Below, in pieces: positions 43,464-51,584 of a stretch of 64,000 bases of DNA. Each line of letters starts with the position of its first letter. Position 1 is the stretch's first letter. Below the pieces are notes generated by a model, which was given only the letters and a program-made list of their open reading frames with translations, was not told the origin of the DNA and did not search any database. Both the position numbers and the translations under genes were made by a program. The DNA is from Reyranella sp. (GTDB lineage: Bacteria > Pseudomonadota > Alphaproteobacteria > Reyranellales > Reyranellaceae). Location: contig JAIEOV010000016.1 of NCBI GenBank assembly GCA_019750135.1, positions 372,001-436,000 on the forward strand, in the 5' to 3' direction.

Positions 43464-45446
43464 TCAGAGCCCGAACGGATAAGTCTCCGGCATGTCCGGG
43501 CGTTGCGCGGTGGGTAGCGGCGTCACCGCCGTGGTGCGGTCGAACCACACATAGGCGTCGAACTGGCCGGGCAGCTCGACCTCGGCATAGTGGCTCTGCA
43601 GCTCGGTCTCGGGCCGATAGATGACGCCGATGAAGCGTTCCAGCCGCGGGCTGCGCAGGCGGCGACGCAGCTCGCCCGGTACATCGAGATGCAGCACGGC
43701 GCGCGGCAGGCCGGCGGCATGGAACTGGCGCTCGATGCTGTCCTCGCGCGAGGGCCGCACCTCCTTCACTTCCATTGGCGCGTCCCAGTCCGAGGCGGCG
43801 GCGACGGTGCCGGCATGGGTGCCGAAACCGATGAGGGCGGCCTCCTCGCCGGAGCGGCCGCGGCACAGCTCGCCGAGATTGAGCTCGCCCTTGACGCGGC
43901 CCATGTCGGTGAAGCGGGCGTCACCGATATGCGAGTTGTGCGCCCAGACCACGGCCTTCGCCCCCGCGCCGTGATGGGCGAGCAGATGCTGCAAGGTCTC
44001 GAACATGTGGCGGTCGCGCAGGTTCCAGCTCTCGGCGCTGCCGTAGTACATGGCCCGGTAATAGCGCTCGGCGGCAGCGGCCAGGCGGGCATTCTGCGCG
44101 GCATCGAAGAACTGCTCGCCGTCATGGGCGGCATAGTCCAACCGCTTGGCCAGGAGATCGCGCAGAGCCGCCACCATGTCGGCTTCGCAGGCGCGGTAGC
44201 GCTCGCTCAGCACGGCGCGGCCGTAGACGGCGGGATCGTGCTGCCACGGCGTGAGGCAGCCGTAGCGCTCGCGCGCCACCTTGGCCGCGGTCGGATCGAC
44301 CTTGTCGAGATAGGCCAGCACCGCGGCGATCGAATCCGCCAAGCTGTAGATATCGAGACCGAAGAAGCCGGCGCGGCGCTCGGCCGGCTGGCCGTCGTTG
44401 TGGCTGCGCAGCCATTCGACGAAGGCCTCGACGTCGGTGTTGCGCCACATCCACGTCGGGAAGCGGCGGAACGCCGGGGGCGCGCCCGGTCGTGCCGGCA
44501 GATGACGCACATGGCGGTCGATGGTGAATGCATCGGGCCAGTCGGCCTCGACGGCCACGAAGCTGAAGCCGTGCCGTTCGATCAAGCGCCGGGTGATCGC
44601 CGCACGGGCGCGATAGAATTCCGACGTGCCGTGGCTTGCCTCGCCCAAAAGCACGACACGGCGGTCGGCGTAACGATCGAAGGCGCTGGCGAAGGTCGGA
44701 TCGTCCAGGTTGGGCAAGGGCTGCTCCGCCGCGCGGATGAGCTGATGCAGGCCACTTGGCGGCCGCGACGGTTGGCGGGGCTTGCGGGTCTCGTGTTCTT
44801 CCGGCCAGGCCTGCTCGCCGATCAGAGGCACGAAGCGGACGTGCTCGATCTCCTCCTCGTGCCAGGTCTCGGGGCCGGTACGCGTCAGCCGGATCAGGCG
44901 TTGTTGCGTCGGCGTGTCGCCGACCGGCATCACCAGGCGGCCGTCAACGGCAAGCTGGGCGCGCCACGCCTCGGGCACGCGCGGGCCGCCGGCGGTGGCG
45001 ATGATGGCGTCGAACGGCGCCTGCTCGGGCCAGCCCAAGGTGCCGTCGCCGGTGCGCACCTCGACATTGTCATAGCCGAGCTGGCGCAGCCGCGCGCGGG
45101 CGAGCTCGGCAAGCGCGGGATGGCGCTCGATGGTGAAGACGCGCCCCGCCAGCTCGCCCAACACGGCTGCGGCGTAGCCCGAGCCCGATCCGATCTCGAG
45201 CACGCGATCGAGCGGTCCGATATCGGCGGCCTCCGCCATGCGCGCCACGATATAGGGCTGCGAGATGGTCTGGCCTTCCTCGATCGGCAGCGGCGTGTCC
45301 TCGTAGGCGAATTCCTGCATCGCTTCCGGCAGGAATGTCTCGCGGGGCACTTTTTCCATCGCCGCGAGGACGCGGCGGTCGGCGATGCCGCGGCCCGCGA
45401 TCTGGCGGCGGACCATGCGTCGACGCGGATCGATGACGGTGGCCAT
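43464..45446 (-). CDS. Fusion: protein-L-isoaspartate O-methyltransferase + erythromycin-esterase domain
   Basis: 660 aa, two enzymes in one chain. Residues 1 to about 215 are PCMT (MVRRQIAGRGIADRRVLAAM, SAM site VLEIGSGSGYAAAVLGELAG, IIATAGGPRVPEAW), which repairs isoaspartyl residues. From about residue 235 an erythromycin-esterase-like (EreA/B family) domain follows, with LGEASHGTSEFYRARAAITR, FVAVEADWPDAF, VVWAHNSHIGDARFTDMG and conserved His/Glu residues. Most EreA-like domains in environmental bacteria are not resistance genes and their substrates are unknown. The start is ATG 45446 (a TTG three codons upstream is possible). Expression in tandem with the CBS protein suggests stress repair. 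Confidence 0.92.
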   Translation of the reverse strand: MATVIDPRRRMVRRQIAGRGIADRRVLAAMEKVPRETFLPEAMQEFAYEDTPLPIEEGQTISQPYIVARMAEAADIGPLDRVLEIGSGSGYAAAVLGELAGRVFTIERHPALAELARARLRQLGYDNVEVRTGDGTLGWPEQAPFDAIIATAGGPRVPEAWRAQLAVDGRLVMPVGDTPTQQRLIRLTRTGPETWHEEEIEHVRFVPLIGEQAWPEEHETRKPRQPSRPPSGLHQLIRAAEQPLPNLDDPTFASAFDRYADRRVVLLGEASHGTSEFYRARAAITRRLIERHGFSFVAVEADWPDAFTIDRHVRHLPARPGAPPAFRRFPTWMWRNTDVEAFVEWLRSHNDGQPAERRAGFFGLDIYSLADSIAAVLAYLDKVDPTAAKVARERYGCLTPWQHDPAVYGRAVLSERYRACEADMVAALRDLLAKRLDYAAHDGEQFFDAAQNARLAAAAERYYRAMYYGSAESWNLRDRHMFETLQHLLAHHGAGAKAVVWAHNSHIGDARFTDMGRVKGELNLGELCRGRSGEEAALIGFGTHAGTVAAASDWDAPMEVKEVRPSREDSIERQFHAAGLPRAVLHLDVPGELRRRLRSPRLERFIGVIYRPETELQSHYAEVELPGQFDAYVWFDRTTAVTPLPTAQRPDMPETYPFGL

Positions 45447-45492
45447 GACCGCCAAACGACCCGCGCCGACGCGAGTTGCCGGAACTTGTGAC

Positions 45493-45729
45493 CTATTTCG
45501 GACGGCTGGGATTCTTCTCGAACCCCTTGGGATCGCCCGACTTGCCCTTGGCCTCGGCCGCCTTCAGCTCGGCGGCTTCCTTGGAATCGAGGGCGCGTTT
45601 CGCTTCCTGCGCCGCCTCGTCGACTTTGCCCTTCTTCAGGAACTTCTCCGTCGCCTCATTGTAGGCCTTGGTGCCGCTGTAGCTGCCCTCGCCTTCGATA
45701 CGGTCGTCCTTCTTCGACTTGTCGTCCAT
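45493..45729 (-). CDS. Small charged protein, 78 aa, unknown function
   Basis: Highly charged, Lys/Glu/Ala-rich, predicted largely helical or disordered (SGTKAYNEATEKFLKKGKVD, EAAQEAKRALDSKEAAELKA). No Trp or Cys. A strong AAGGAG RBS lies 7 bases before ATG 45729. It resembles small stress-induced hydrophilic proteins of Rhizobiales in composition only. It precedes the PCMT-esterase gene on the same strand (46-base gap), which supports a stress role (inference). Confidence 0.75.
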   Translation of the reverse strand: MDDKSKKDDRIEGEGSYSGTKAYNEATEKFLKKGKVDEAAQEAKRALDSKEAAELKAAEAKGKSGDPKGFEKNPSRPK

Positions 45730-45780
45730 GCAACGCTCCTTGGCTTGTGCAGCTTAGGAAACGTGTTTGGCGACACGAGG

Positions 45781-46725
45781 TTACGAGCGGCTGAGGCCGT
45801 TTTCCTTGAAATACCGTGCAACCCCGGGATGGAGGCGATTGGCCGGTGCGGCGGCCATAGTGTTCTTCGCGGTGGTGTCGACGAGTTGCTGCGGTGCGCC
45901 ACCCTGCCGCTCCAGCTCATGCAACGCCTTGGCCAGGCGGTAGGCCACGCCGTCGTCGAGATCGGGGCGCGCCAGCACGAAGCTCCACGAGCCGACGGAG
46001 CGAATGGCCTCGTCCTGGCCGGGAAAGCTGCCGGCCGCCTGCGTGACCGGCTTCAGGAAGGCGTGCTTGGCGAGGATGCGCTTGATCTCCTCGCCGTCGG
46101 GCGCCACGAAGCGCGCGCCCTTGTCGCTCTTGGCGACCGTGGTGAATCCCGGCCAGCCGGCGCCGCCGCCCCACAGGGCCGCAACGCGGCCGTCGAGCAC
46201 CATGGCCGGCCCGTCGCCCGCGCGCTCGAGATAGATCGGCTGGAAATCCTTGGCGGCATCGAGGCCGAGGCCATCCATGGCATAGCGGCCGAGGATCACC
46301 AGGCCCGAGCCCTGCGCGCCCCAGGCGATCGGCTTGCCCTTGAGATCGGCGATCGAACGATAGGGCGAATCGGCCCGCACCACGAACATGCCGGCGGTGG
46401 GATACATCGCCGTGATGACTTTCAGGTTGGCCGGCGACCGGCCGATGCCCGACAGCGCCTCGTGCACGACCTCGCCCTGCACCAAAGCGATGTCGAGCGT
46501 GCCGGCTTCGAGGCGCGGCACGTTCTCGGTGCTGCCCTTGGTGTTGATCGCCTCGATCTCCAGGCCGGGATCGGTGCGGCGCACGCCCTCGACGAAGGCC
46601 GCGCCATAGACCGGGAAGCCGCCGCCCGGCGTCGCGGTGCCGAGGGTGATCTTCACGGGCTGCGCCCGGGCCGGCAAGGCTGCCAGAGCGGCAGCGCCGA
46701 ACAGAAAATGTCTGCGATGGGGCAT
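45781..46725 (-). CDS. TAXI-family TRAP transporter solute receptor
   Basis: 314 aa. Signal peptide MPHRRHFLFGAAALAALPA then RAQ. TAXI hallmarks are VKITLGTATPGGGFPVYGAA, LDIALVQGEVVHEALSG and FVVRADSPYRSIADLKGKPI. It binds a small acid (glutamate or similar in characterised members) for a fused DctQM permease, not present here. It is followed downstream by the small charged protein and preceded by the metal exporter gene (6-base gap). Confidence 0.9.
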   Translation of the reverse strand: MPHRRHFLFGAAALAALPARAQPVKITLGTATPGGGFPVYGAAFVEGVRRTDPGLEIEAINTKGSTENVPRLEAGTLDIALVQGEVVHEALSGIGRSPANLKVITAMYPTAGMFVVRADSPYRSIADLKGKPIAWGAQGSGLVILGRYAMDGLGLDAAKDFQPIYLERAGDGPAMVLDGRVAALWGGGAGWPGFTTVAKSDKGARFVAPDGEEIKRILAKHAFLKPVTQAAGSFPGQDEAIRSVGSWSFVLARPDLDDGVAYRLAKALHELERQGGAPQQLVDTTAKNTMAAAPANRLHPGVARYFKENGLSRS

Positions 46726-46731
46726 GGCATG

Positions 46732-47694
46732 TCAGTGGCTGTGGTTGCAGCGGTGGACTTCGACCGTGACATGGCTCAGCCGCCCAAGGTCGGCCAGGCG
46801 CATCTTATAGTCGAGGGCGGGCAGCGGCGAATCCGACACCAGCGAGACGATGGCGGCGTGATGGCCGGGTCCCACGCGCCAGACATGCAGGTCGGCGATG
46901 CGGTCGTCGCCCTGCTCAAGCCGCGCGCGGATCGCCGCGTCCAGCTCGGCATCGGGCGCCGCGTCGAGGAGCACCGCGCCGGCGTCGCGCATCAGGCCCC
47001 ACGACCAGTGGGCGATCACCAGCGCGCCGACGATGCCGATCGCGGGGTCGAGCCAGGTCCAGCCATAGCCCCATGCCGCCAACAGGGCGGCGATCGCCAG
47101 CACCGACGTCAGGGCGTCGGCCATGACGTGGAAGAACGCGGCGCGCAGGTTGTGGTCATGGTCGTGGTGATGGTGGTGGTCGTCATCGTGATCATGCCCG
47201 TGGCTGTGATCGTGGCTGTGATCGTGCCCACGATCGTGGCCCGCGCCGAGGATCCAGGCGCTCAGCAGATTGACCCCCAGGCCGACCGCGGCGATCACGG
47301 TCGCCTCGGGATAATGGATGGGCACGGGCTGGAAGACCCGCACCACGGATTCGTAGCCGATCAGCAGCGCGATCAGTGCCAGCAGCACGGCGCTCGCGAA
47401 GCCGGCGAGGTCGCCCAGCTTGCCGGTGCCGAAGGCGAAGCGCGGGTCGCGCGCGTGCCGACGGGCGAAGCGATAGGCGAAGGCGGCGATGGCGAGCGCG
47501 CCGGCATGGGTCGACATGTGCCAGCCGTCGGCCAACAGCGCCATCGAGCCGAACAGCGTGCCGCCGGCGATCTCGGCCACCATCATCGTGGCGGTCAGGC
47601 CGACCACCAGCCAGGTGCGCCGTTCGTTGCGGTCGTGGGCGGCGCCCAGGAAGACGTGGTCGTGGCGCCAGTCATCGAGCGTGTGGCTATGCAT
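46732..47694 (-). CDS. dmeF: Cation diffusion facilitator, DmeF-like (Co/Ni/Zn exporter)
   Basis: 320 aa, six TM helices. The N-terminal HTLDDWRHDHVFLGAAHDRN, then ERRTWLVVGLTA, is characteristic of DmeF. The HxxxD/DxxxD-type metal sites appear as LLADGWHMSTHAG (TM2) and FHVMADALTS (TM5). The loop between TM4 and TM5 is a His/Asp-rich run (residues about 152-182) that binds metal ions. It exports Co2+/Ni2+ or Zn2+ by proton antiport. No dmeR repressor is visible. It follows the DUF3297 gene by 8 bases. Confidence 0.92.
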   Translation of the reverse strand: MHSHTLDDWRHDHVFLGAAHDRNERRTWLVVGLTATMMVAEIAGGTLFGSMALLADGWHMSTHAGALAIAAFAYRFARRHARDPRFAFGTGKLGDLAGFASAVLLALIALLIGYESVVRVFQPVPIHYPEATVIAAVGLGVNLLSAWILGAGHDRGHDHSHDHSHGHDHDDDHHHHHDHDHNLRAAFFHVMADALTSVLAIAALLAAWGYGWTWLDPAIGIVGALVIAHWSWGLMRDAGAVLLDAAPDAELDAAIRARLEQGDDRIADLHVWRVGPGHHAAIVSLVSDSPLPALDYKMRLADLGRLSHVTVEVHRCNHSH

Positions 47695-47702
47695 GACGGA
47701 CC

Positions 47703-47957
47703 CTACTTCTCGAGATAAGGCTCGACCTTGCCGGTGAGCTTGATGGTCAGCGGATTGCCCTTGCGATCGACCGTCTTGCCGACGGCGACGCGGATCCAGC
47801 CCTCGCTGACGCAGTACTCCTCGACGTTGGTCTTCTCCTGGCCGTCGAACTTGATGCCGACGCCGCGCGTCAGCAGCGCCTCGTCGTAGTACGGGCTCTT
47901 GGGGTTGGTCGAAAGGCGGTCGGGCAGTTGTCCGGGCGATGATGATGTGTCGGTCAT
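47703..47957 (-). CDS. DUF3297 small protein
   Basis: 84 aa. Strongly conserved alphaproteobacterial family pattern: LPDRLSTNPKSPYYDEALLT, RGVGIKFDGQEKTNVEEYC, GWIRVAVGKTVDRKGNPLT. Cytoplasmic, function unknown. ATG 47957. It leads the metal exporter and TAXI receptor genes on the same strand with very short gaps, so it may head that unit. Confidence 0.9.
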   Translation of the reverse strand: MTDTSSSPGQLPDRLSTNPKSPYYDEALLTRGVGIKFDGQEKTNVEEYCVSEGWIRVAVGKTVDRKGNPLTIKLTGKVEPYLEK

Positions 47958-48043
47958 GGTAATGAAAACATTAGGGAAGAAACGTTGGGTGCCGAACCCG
48001 GTTGTACAGAGTTTCTCCCATGAGGTCTTGCAGCACCGCCGAC

Positions 48044-49510
48044 TCAACGTGCGGTGGGGTTTGCGGTATTTCCGGTATTTCCGGCAGAGCCTCTAGTGGC
48101 TAACCGCGGATTGACCAACCATCTGTTGGGGGGCCTTCCCTGCGCCGGCGTGGAATAGTGGACCTGGCTGACGATTCCGGCCGCCTGCAGGCGGTAGAGC
48201 ACACTGTCGGCGCCGGCTGCATTGACCGTGCGTGCAAGGGCTTCGCAGCGCACCTGTTCGCGCGACACTTCACTCAGCTTGCGATCGCGCAGCCAGCGCA
48301 CGACGCGCCGAACCTGGCGCTCGCCCTCGCTTGGTGCCGTGCGGTGCACCAGCGCCATGGCGTGCGGGCGGAAGTAATCCGACCACAGCCGCACCCCGCG
48401 CCCGATCTCTTCGGCGCCGAGATGACCCGGCGAGCCGGTCGCGCCGCTTTCCGACCACTTCAGCAGTTCCAGTACGCCGGCCAGACGCACCACCGTGCCC
48501 CGTCCCTTGCCGAGCCACGCCATTTCCAAACCGTCCGCCTCGCGCAGCTCGGCCTGCAATTTCGTCAGGAAGGCATCGAGCGCTTTCAGCCCGCGCTCAT
48601 CGACGATGAAGTCAAGAGGGACGCCGGGGGCACGCGCCTTTCGCGCGATGCGTCTCAGCGCCGCCAGCGCTTCGTCGTTGCGCGCAGGCTTGCCGCCCGC
48701 GAGAGGGGAATGCTCCGGCAGGTGCGGCCACGTGAACAGGAAGCGGCTCGCCAGCTCCTCGCCTGAGGCAAGCAGGCCCGACAGGCGTTCCGGCGAAACA
48801 GCCAGCAGCAGGCTCACCGCGAATCGGTCGATGCGGCGCTGAGCGGTTCCCTGCCCCAAAGACAGAGGACCGGCGGCCCACGCCTGCAGCCACTGAGTCC
48901 GTGCCGCATCGACAGGACTCACAAGCCATCCCGGCAGGTCGTCGCGCCAAAGCACGACGCCGCGAGGGTTGGCAGTGACGGCATCAGCAGCGGCTGCCAG
49001 CGATGACTCCGCCAAGAGGATCGCGCGCGACCGCTCCTCATCCCCTGTCTTCTCTGCCTCCAGCTGCGTGATCAGATTGCGTGCCGGCGCCATGGCCGGC
49101 GACTTCGCGCTGGAGGTCCCTCCCACCAGGGCCTGCCACAGGACCAGGGGCTCGGACCAGCTCGGGGTGACGCGCACGGTGGTCCCACCGCCGCACAGGG
49201 CAACGACAGATGCCAGCAGTGACTGCACGACATAGTCGGCCGGTGCAGTGGCTGAGTGCGCGGTACAGTCCACCCAATCCCGCCAGAATTCGGGCAGGAC
49301 ATCGAGCGGGAACGCGGGAACAGAGGGGCGTGCCTGATCCAGCACCGCCGGGTCGACCTCGCCCCAGCCGGGCGCCGACGAGATCGGCTTGGCGTAGCGT
49401 GGATCGTAGGACGACGAGCTCGGATCGGAGCGCACAAGGCGCACGCGCCAGTCCTTGTCGAGGTCGTCATCGTCGTCGTCGGGAATGTCGTCAGTGATGG
49501 CACGCACCAT
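48044..49510 (-). CDS. DUF3987 (YfjI-like) protein, probably from a mobile element
   Basis: 488 aa. DUF3987 pattern: FPLDVLPEFWRDWVDCTAHS, VQSLLASVVALCGGG, P-loop-like LVGGTSSAKSPAM, LWRDDLPGWLVS and the C-terminal winged-helix-like region RWLRDRKLSEVSREQV. An N-terminal Asp run (six Asp) and a C-terminal GNTGNT tail are seen in phage- and plasmid-borne members. Start ATG 49510 (a TTG four codons upstream is open). Such proteins are usually replication accessory factors of prophages or islands. No integrase, primase or tRNA is adjacent, so this looks like a remnant. Confidence 0.85.
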   Translation of the reverse strand: MVRAITDDIPDDDDDDLDKDWRVRLVRSDPSSSSYDPRYAKPISSAPGWGEVDPAVLDQARPSVPAFPLDVLPEFWRDWVDCTAHSATAPADYVVQSLLASVVALCGGGTTVRVTPSWSEPLVLWQALVGGTSSAKSPAMAPARNLITQLEAEKTGDEERSRAILLAESSLAAAADAVTANPRGVVLWRDDLPGWLVSPVDAARTQWLQAWAAGPLSLGQGTAQRRIDRFAVSLLLAVSPERLSGLLASGEELASRFLFTWPHLPEHSPLAGGKPARNDEALAALRRIARKARAPGVPLDFIVDERGLKALDAFLTKLQAELREADGLEMAWLGKGRGTVVRLAGVLELLKWSESGATGSPGHLGAEEIGRGVRLWSDYFRPHAMALVHRTAPSEGERQVRRVVRWLRDRKLSEVSREQVRCEALARTVNAAGADSVLYRLQAAGIVSQVHYSTPAQGRPPNRWLVNPRLATRGSAGNTGNTANPTAR

Positions 49511-49545
49511 TGCGGTCTTCAATAACTGATGTGATTTTTTCCTAT

Positions 49546-49570
49546 TACCATAGTACCATAACCATAACCA
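49546..49570. repeat. Short AT-rich tandem repeat upstream of the DUF3987 gene
   Basis: Four close copies of ACCATA/ACCA (starts 49547, 49555, 49561, 49567) in an AT-rich patch (about 49518-49590) that contrasts with the G+C-rich surroundings. It sits at the promoter side of the DUF3987 gene and may be a protein-binding array or promoter region; no clear -35/-10. Confidence 0.5.
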
Positions 49571-49700
49571 GAACGCAATATCCTATGCGTAGGGGAGCGT
49601 CGGCGGCGCGCCACTGTGGATGGTGGCGGCATCGCGAGCCGGCGCCCGTGACCTGCGCACGCGAATGCACGTTCGGCGCTATTAGCGTCAGGTCGGCGTA

Positions 49701-50060
49701 ATGGCGCCGGGTTCACCCTGGTGGGCGATGCTACGCCGCCTTTGCCTGGTCCTGGTGCTTGCGATCGGGGGATGCACCGATAACCCCTACCGGCTACCCA
49801 ACCGGCAGGAGGTCAAGGGCGAAGGCATGTCCCTCGTGGTCACACACGCCAGGGACGAGGCGGAAGGACGGCCGCTTGCCGATGAGTACTGCCGCGCGCG
49901 CGGTGGCATTGCGCACTTCAAGGGCATGATGCAGTACCGCACCAAGCGGGAACTCTCGCATGTCGCGTCGTTCGATTGCCTTACCGATACCGCTCATGGC
50001 ATGGGCCTGAACACCCAGACACCCGCCGGTTCCGGCGCAGCGGCGCGCACCGCCAGGTAA
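49701..50060 (+). CDS. Small lipoprotein, possibly truncated
   Basis: 119 aa. A lipobox LVLAIGGC gives a lipidated Cys after the signal segment; the best start may be the internal ATG at 49728 (GGTGGG RBS) rather than 49701. The mature part has paired cysteines (DEYCRARGGIAHFKG, VASFDCLTD). The last about 22 residues (GLNTQTPAGSGAAARTAR) lie over an antisense beta-propeller remnant. That suggests the native 3' end was lost and the frame runs into foreign sequence. Function unknown. Confidence 0.55.
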   Translation: MAPGSPWWAMLRRLCLVLVLAIGGCTDNPYRLPNRQEVKGEGMSLVVTHARDEAEGRPLADEYCRARGGIAHFKGMMQYRTKRELSHVASFDCLTDTAHGMGLNTQTPAGSGAAARTAR

Positions 50061-50220
50061 AGACGGTCGTTGTCCGGCACGAATAGCGCCGTTCGTGCGC
50101 CGGAAGGCGTCGGAATGCGATCGATCCGCTGGTAGCCGCCAGCCGACCCTTGCGCAATGACGTCGATCACGCCTTCGCCGCAGCTGACATAGACGCGCCG
50201 TCGACCACCAGAATTCGCAT
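49994..50220 (-). pseudogene. Remnant of a YncE-like beta-propeller gene (C-terminal about 75 codons)
   Basis: Reading the minus strand from about 50220 to the TGA at 49996-49994 gives GGRRRVYVSCGEGVIDVIAQ, GGYQRIDRIPTPSGARTALF, VPDNDRLYLAVRAAAPEP and AGVWVFRPMP-stop. This is the characteristic last blade of secreted YncE/YVTN proteins. Upstream the frame is closed by a stop near 50257 and no start or earlier blades exist. It is therefore a decayed fragment, probably left by recombination next to the DUF3987 gene. Confidence 0.7.
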
Positions 50221-50310
50221 ATCGGGCAGCAGCTCCTTGGTGCCGCGGCGCTGGTCACGCCGCACTTAAACTCTCAGGCTCGCAAGGCAACTTTAAGGGA
50301 GCTTTAAGCC

Positions 50311-51558
50311 TCAGTTCCCTGTGGCAGCCCTGGCCCGCGCCGCCTCACGCTCCTCCGGCGGCCGCACATGACTGAACAAGGCGAAGAGCGCGAGGTCGTA
50401 GCCCGACTTCAGGAGGCCGGCGATCAACAGGGGCCAGCCGAAGCCCGAAAGCAGGAGGAGATATCCGGCAATCACCGGTCCGATCGCCGAGGCGAGACTG
50501 CGCGGCACCGACGTGACGCTGGCCGCCGCCGGCCGTTCGGGCGGCGTGACGACCGCCATGACGTAGGAATTGCGCGTCGGCACGTCCATCTGCGACAGCA
50601 GGCTGCGCAGCATGAGCAGCGCGATGACCACGGAGAGGCTCGGCACGAAGGGGATCGCGACCAGGCACAGGCTGGACGGCAGGTGGGTGAACACCATGGT
50701 GCGCACCAGGCCGATCCTGTTGGCCAGCGGGACGGCAGCAAACATCGATATGGCCGAGCAGATGTTGGTCCAGAAGAACAGGCTGGCCGCCGCCGCCACC
50801 GACAGGCCGAAGGTCTGGAACAGCCAGAGCGCCAGCATGGATTGCACGATCAGGCCGCCCGAGAAGGAGTCGATGCAGAACAGCGCGGCGAGGCGGTAGA
50901 CGATGGCGCGCGACGGGCCGAGCGGTGCGCTGGGCTTGCTTTCGTGCGACACGCGGGGTTCGTCGATCTGTCGGTAGATCAGGCCGCTCGCGAGGCCGAT
51001 CATTGCATAGAGCAGGAAAAGCCCCTGCATGATCCTGACCGGCGAGGCATCCCACCACTCCACGGCCAGTGCCGGCAGCACGGCGAACAGCGTGCCGGCA
51101 GCTCCCATCAGCGAGCCGGCGAGGCTGTAGCGCACATAGAGGGAAGTGCGGTCGCGATCGCCGACCGACTGGGCGAGCAGGGCGTGTTCCAGCGGCAGGA
51201 ACACGCTGACATCGCCGCTCGACGGATTGAAGGTGCCGACGAACGCGATCAGCAGCAGCGGCCAGAAGCCCTGGACGCCAGCGAAGGCGCAGCCCGTTGC
51301 CATCATGAGGGCGGCCGCCGCCAGCAGGGGCCGGCGATAGCCATAGCGGCTGGTAAGGAAGCCCACGCAGAGGGTGAGGCCCGCCGACCCCAACAACGTT
51401 GCGGTGGCCAGCACGCCGACCTCGAAAGAATCGAGGCCGAGCGCCAACAGGTAGGCCGGCAGGAGGATACTGACGTAACCGTCGGCCAGCGCGCGCAAGC
51501 CGCGCGCTGCGACCAATCGTTTGGCGTTGGCGTCCGCGGTCGGCGGAAAGAGCCGCAT
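50311..51558 (-). CDS. MFS transporter at the end of the chromate operon
   Basis: 415 aa with 12 predicted TM helices. MFS loop 2-3 motif A appears as GFLTSRYGYRRPLLAAAAL. Helix-rich segments such as LRALADGYVSILLPAYLLAL and DVPTRNSYVMAVVTPPERPA are typical of a small alphaproteobacterial MFS group found beside chrA/chrB. ATG 51558 is used (GTG 51561 also possible). It starts 26 bases after the SOD-family stop on the same strand, so it is likely the last gene of chrB-chrA-SOD-MFS. Substrate unknown. Confidence 0.87.
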   Translation of the reverse strand: MRLFPPTADANAKRLVAARGLRALADGYVSILLPAYLLALGLDSFEVGVLATATLLGSAGLTLCVGFLTSRYGYRRPLLAAAALMMATGCAFAGVQGFWPLLLIAFVGTFNPSSGDVSVFLPLEHALLAQSVGDRDRTSLYVRYSLAGSLMGAAGTLFAVLPALAVEWWDASPVRIMQGLFLLYAMIGLASGLIYRQIDEPRVSHESKPSAPLGPSRAIVYRLAALFCIDSFSGGLIVQSMLALWLFQTFGLSVAAAASLFFWTNICSAISMFAAVPLANRIGLVRTMVFTHLPSSLCLVAIPFVPSLSVVIALLMLRSLLSQMDVPTRNSYVMAVVTPPERPAAASVTSVPRSLASAIGPVIAGYLLLLSGFGWPLLIAGLLKSGYDLALFALFSHVRPPEEREAARARAATGN

Positions 51559-51584
51559 CACACCGGCGAGCGAGGGGTCACCCG

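Noticed and set aside
43464..44750. Macrolide resistance gene
   Set aside because: The erythromycin-esterase-like domain is fused to a repair methyltransferase and lies in a chromosomal stress setting; resistance cannot be inferred from the family name.
43590..45491. Plus-strand open frame of 633 codons
   Set aside because: Antisense shadow of the PCMT-esterase fusion without recognisable motifs or RBS.
47150..47240. Repetitive tract resembling a short tandem repeat array
   Set aside because: It is the codon-level repetition of the His/Asp-rich metal-binding loop of the DmeF-like exporter, not a CRISPR or a non-coding repeat.
45385..47718. Plus-strand open frame of 777 codons
   Set aside because: Lies opposite three well-supported minus-strand genes (small charged protein, TAXI receptor, DmeF-like exporter) and reads as low-complexity Ala/Arg/Val sequence.
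47975..48005. tRNA-like T-arm sequence (minus strand GGGTTCGGCACCC)
   Set aside because: No acceptor, D-arm or anticodon stem could be paired around it, and the T-loop consensus is broken.
50281..50310. Direct repeat CTTTAAG near the MFS gene end
   Set aside because: Only two 7-base copies, no stem and no conserved spacing; too short to support a feature.
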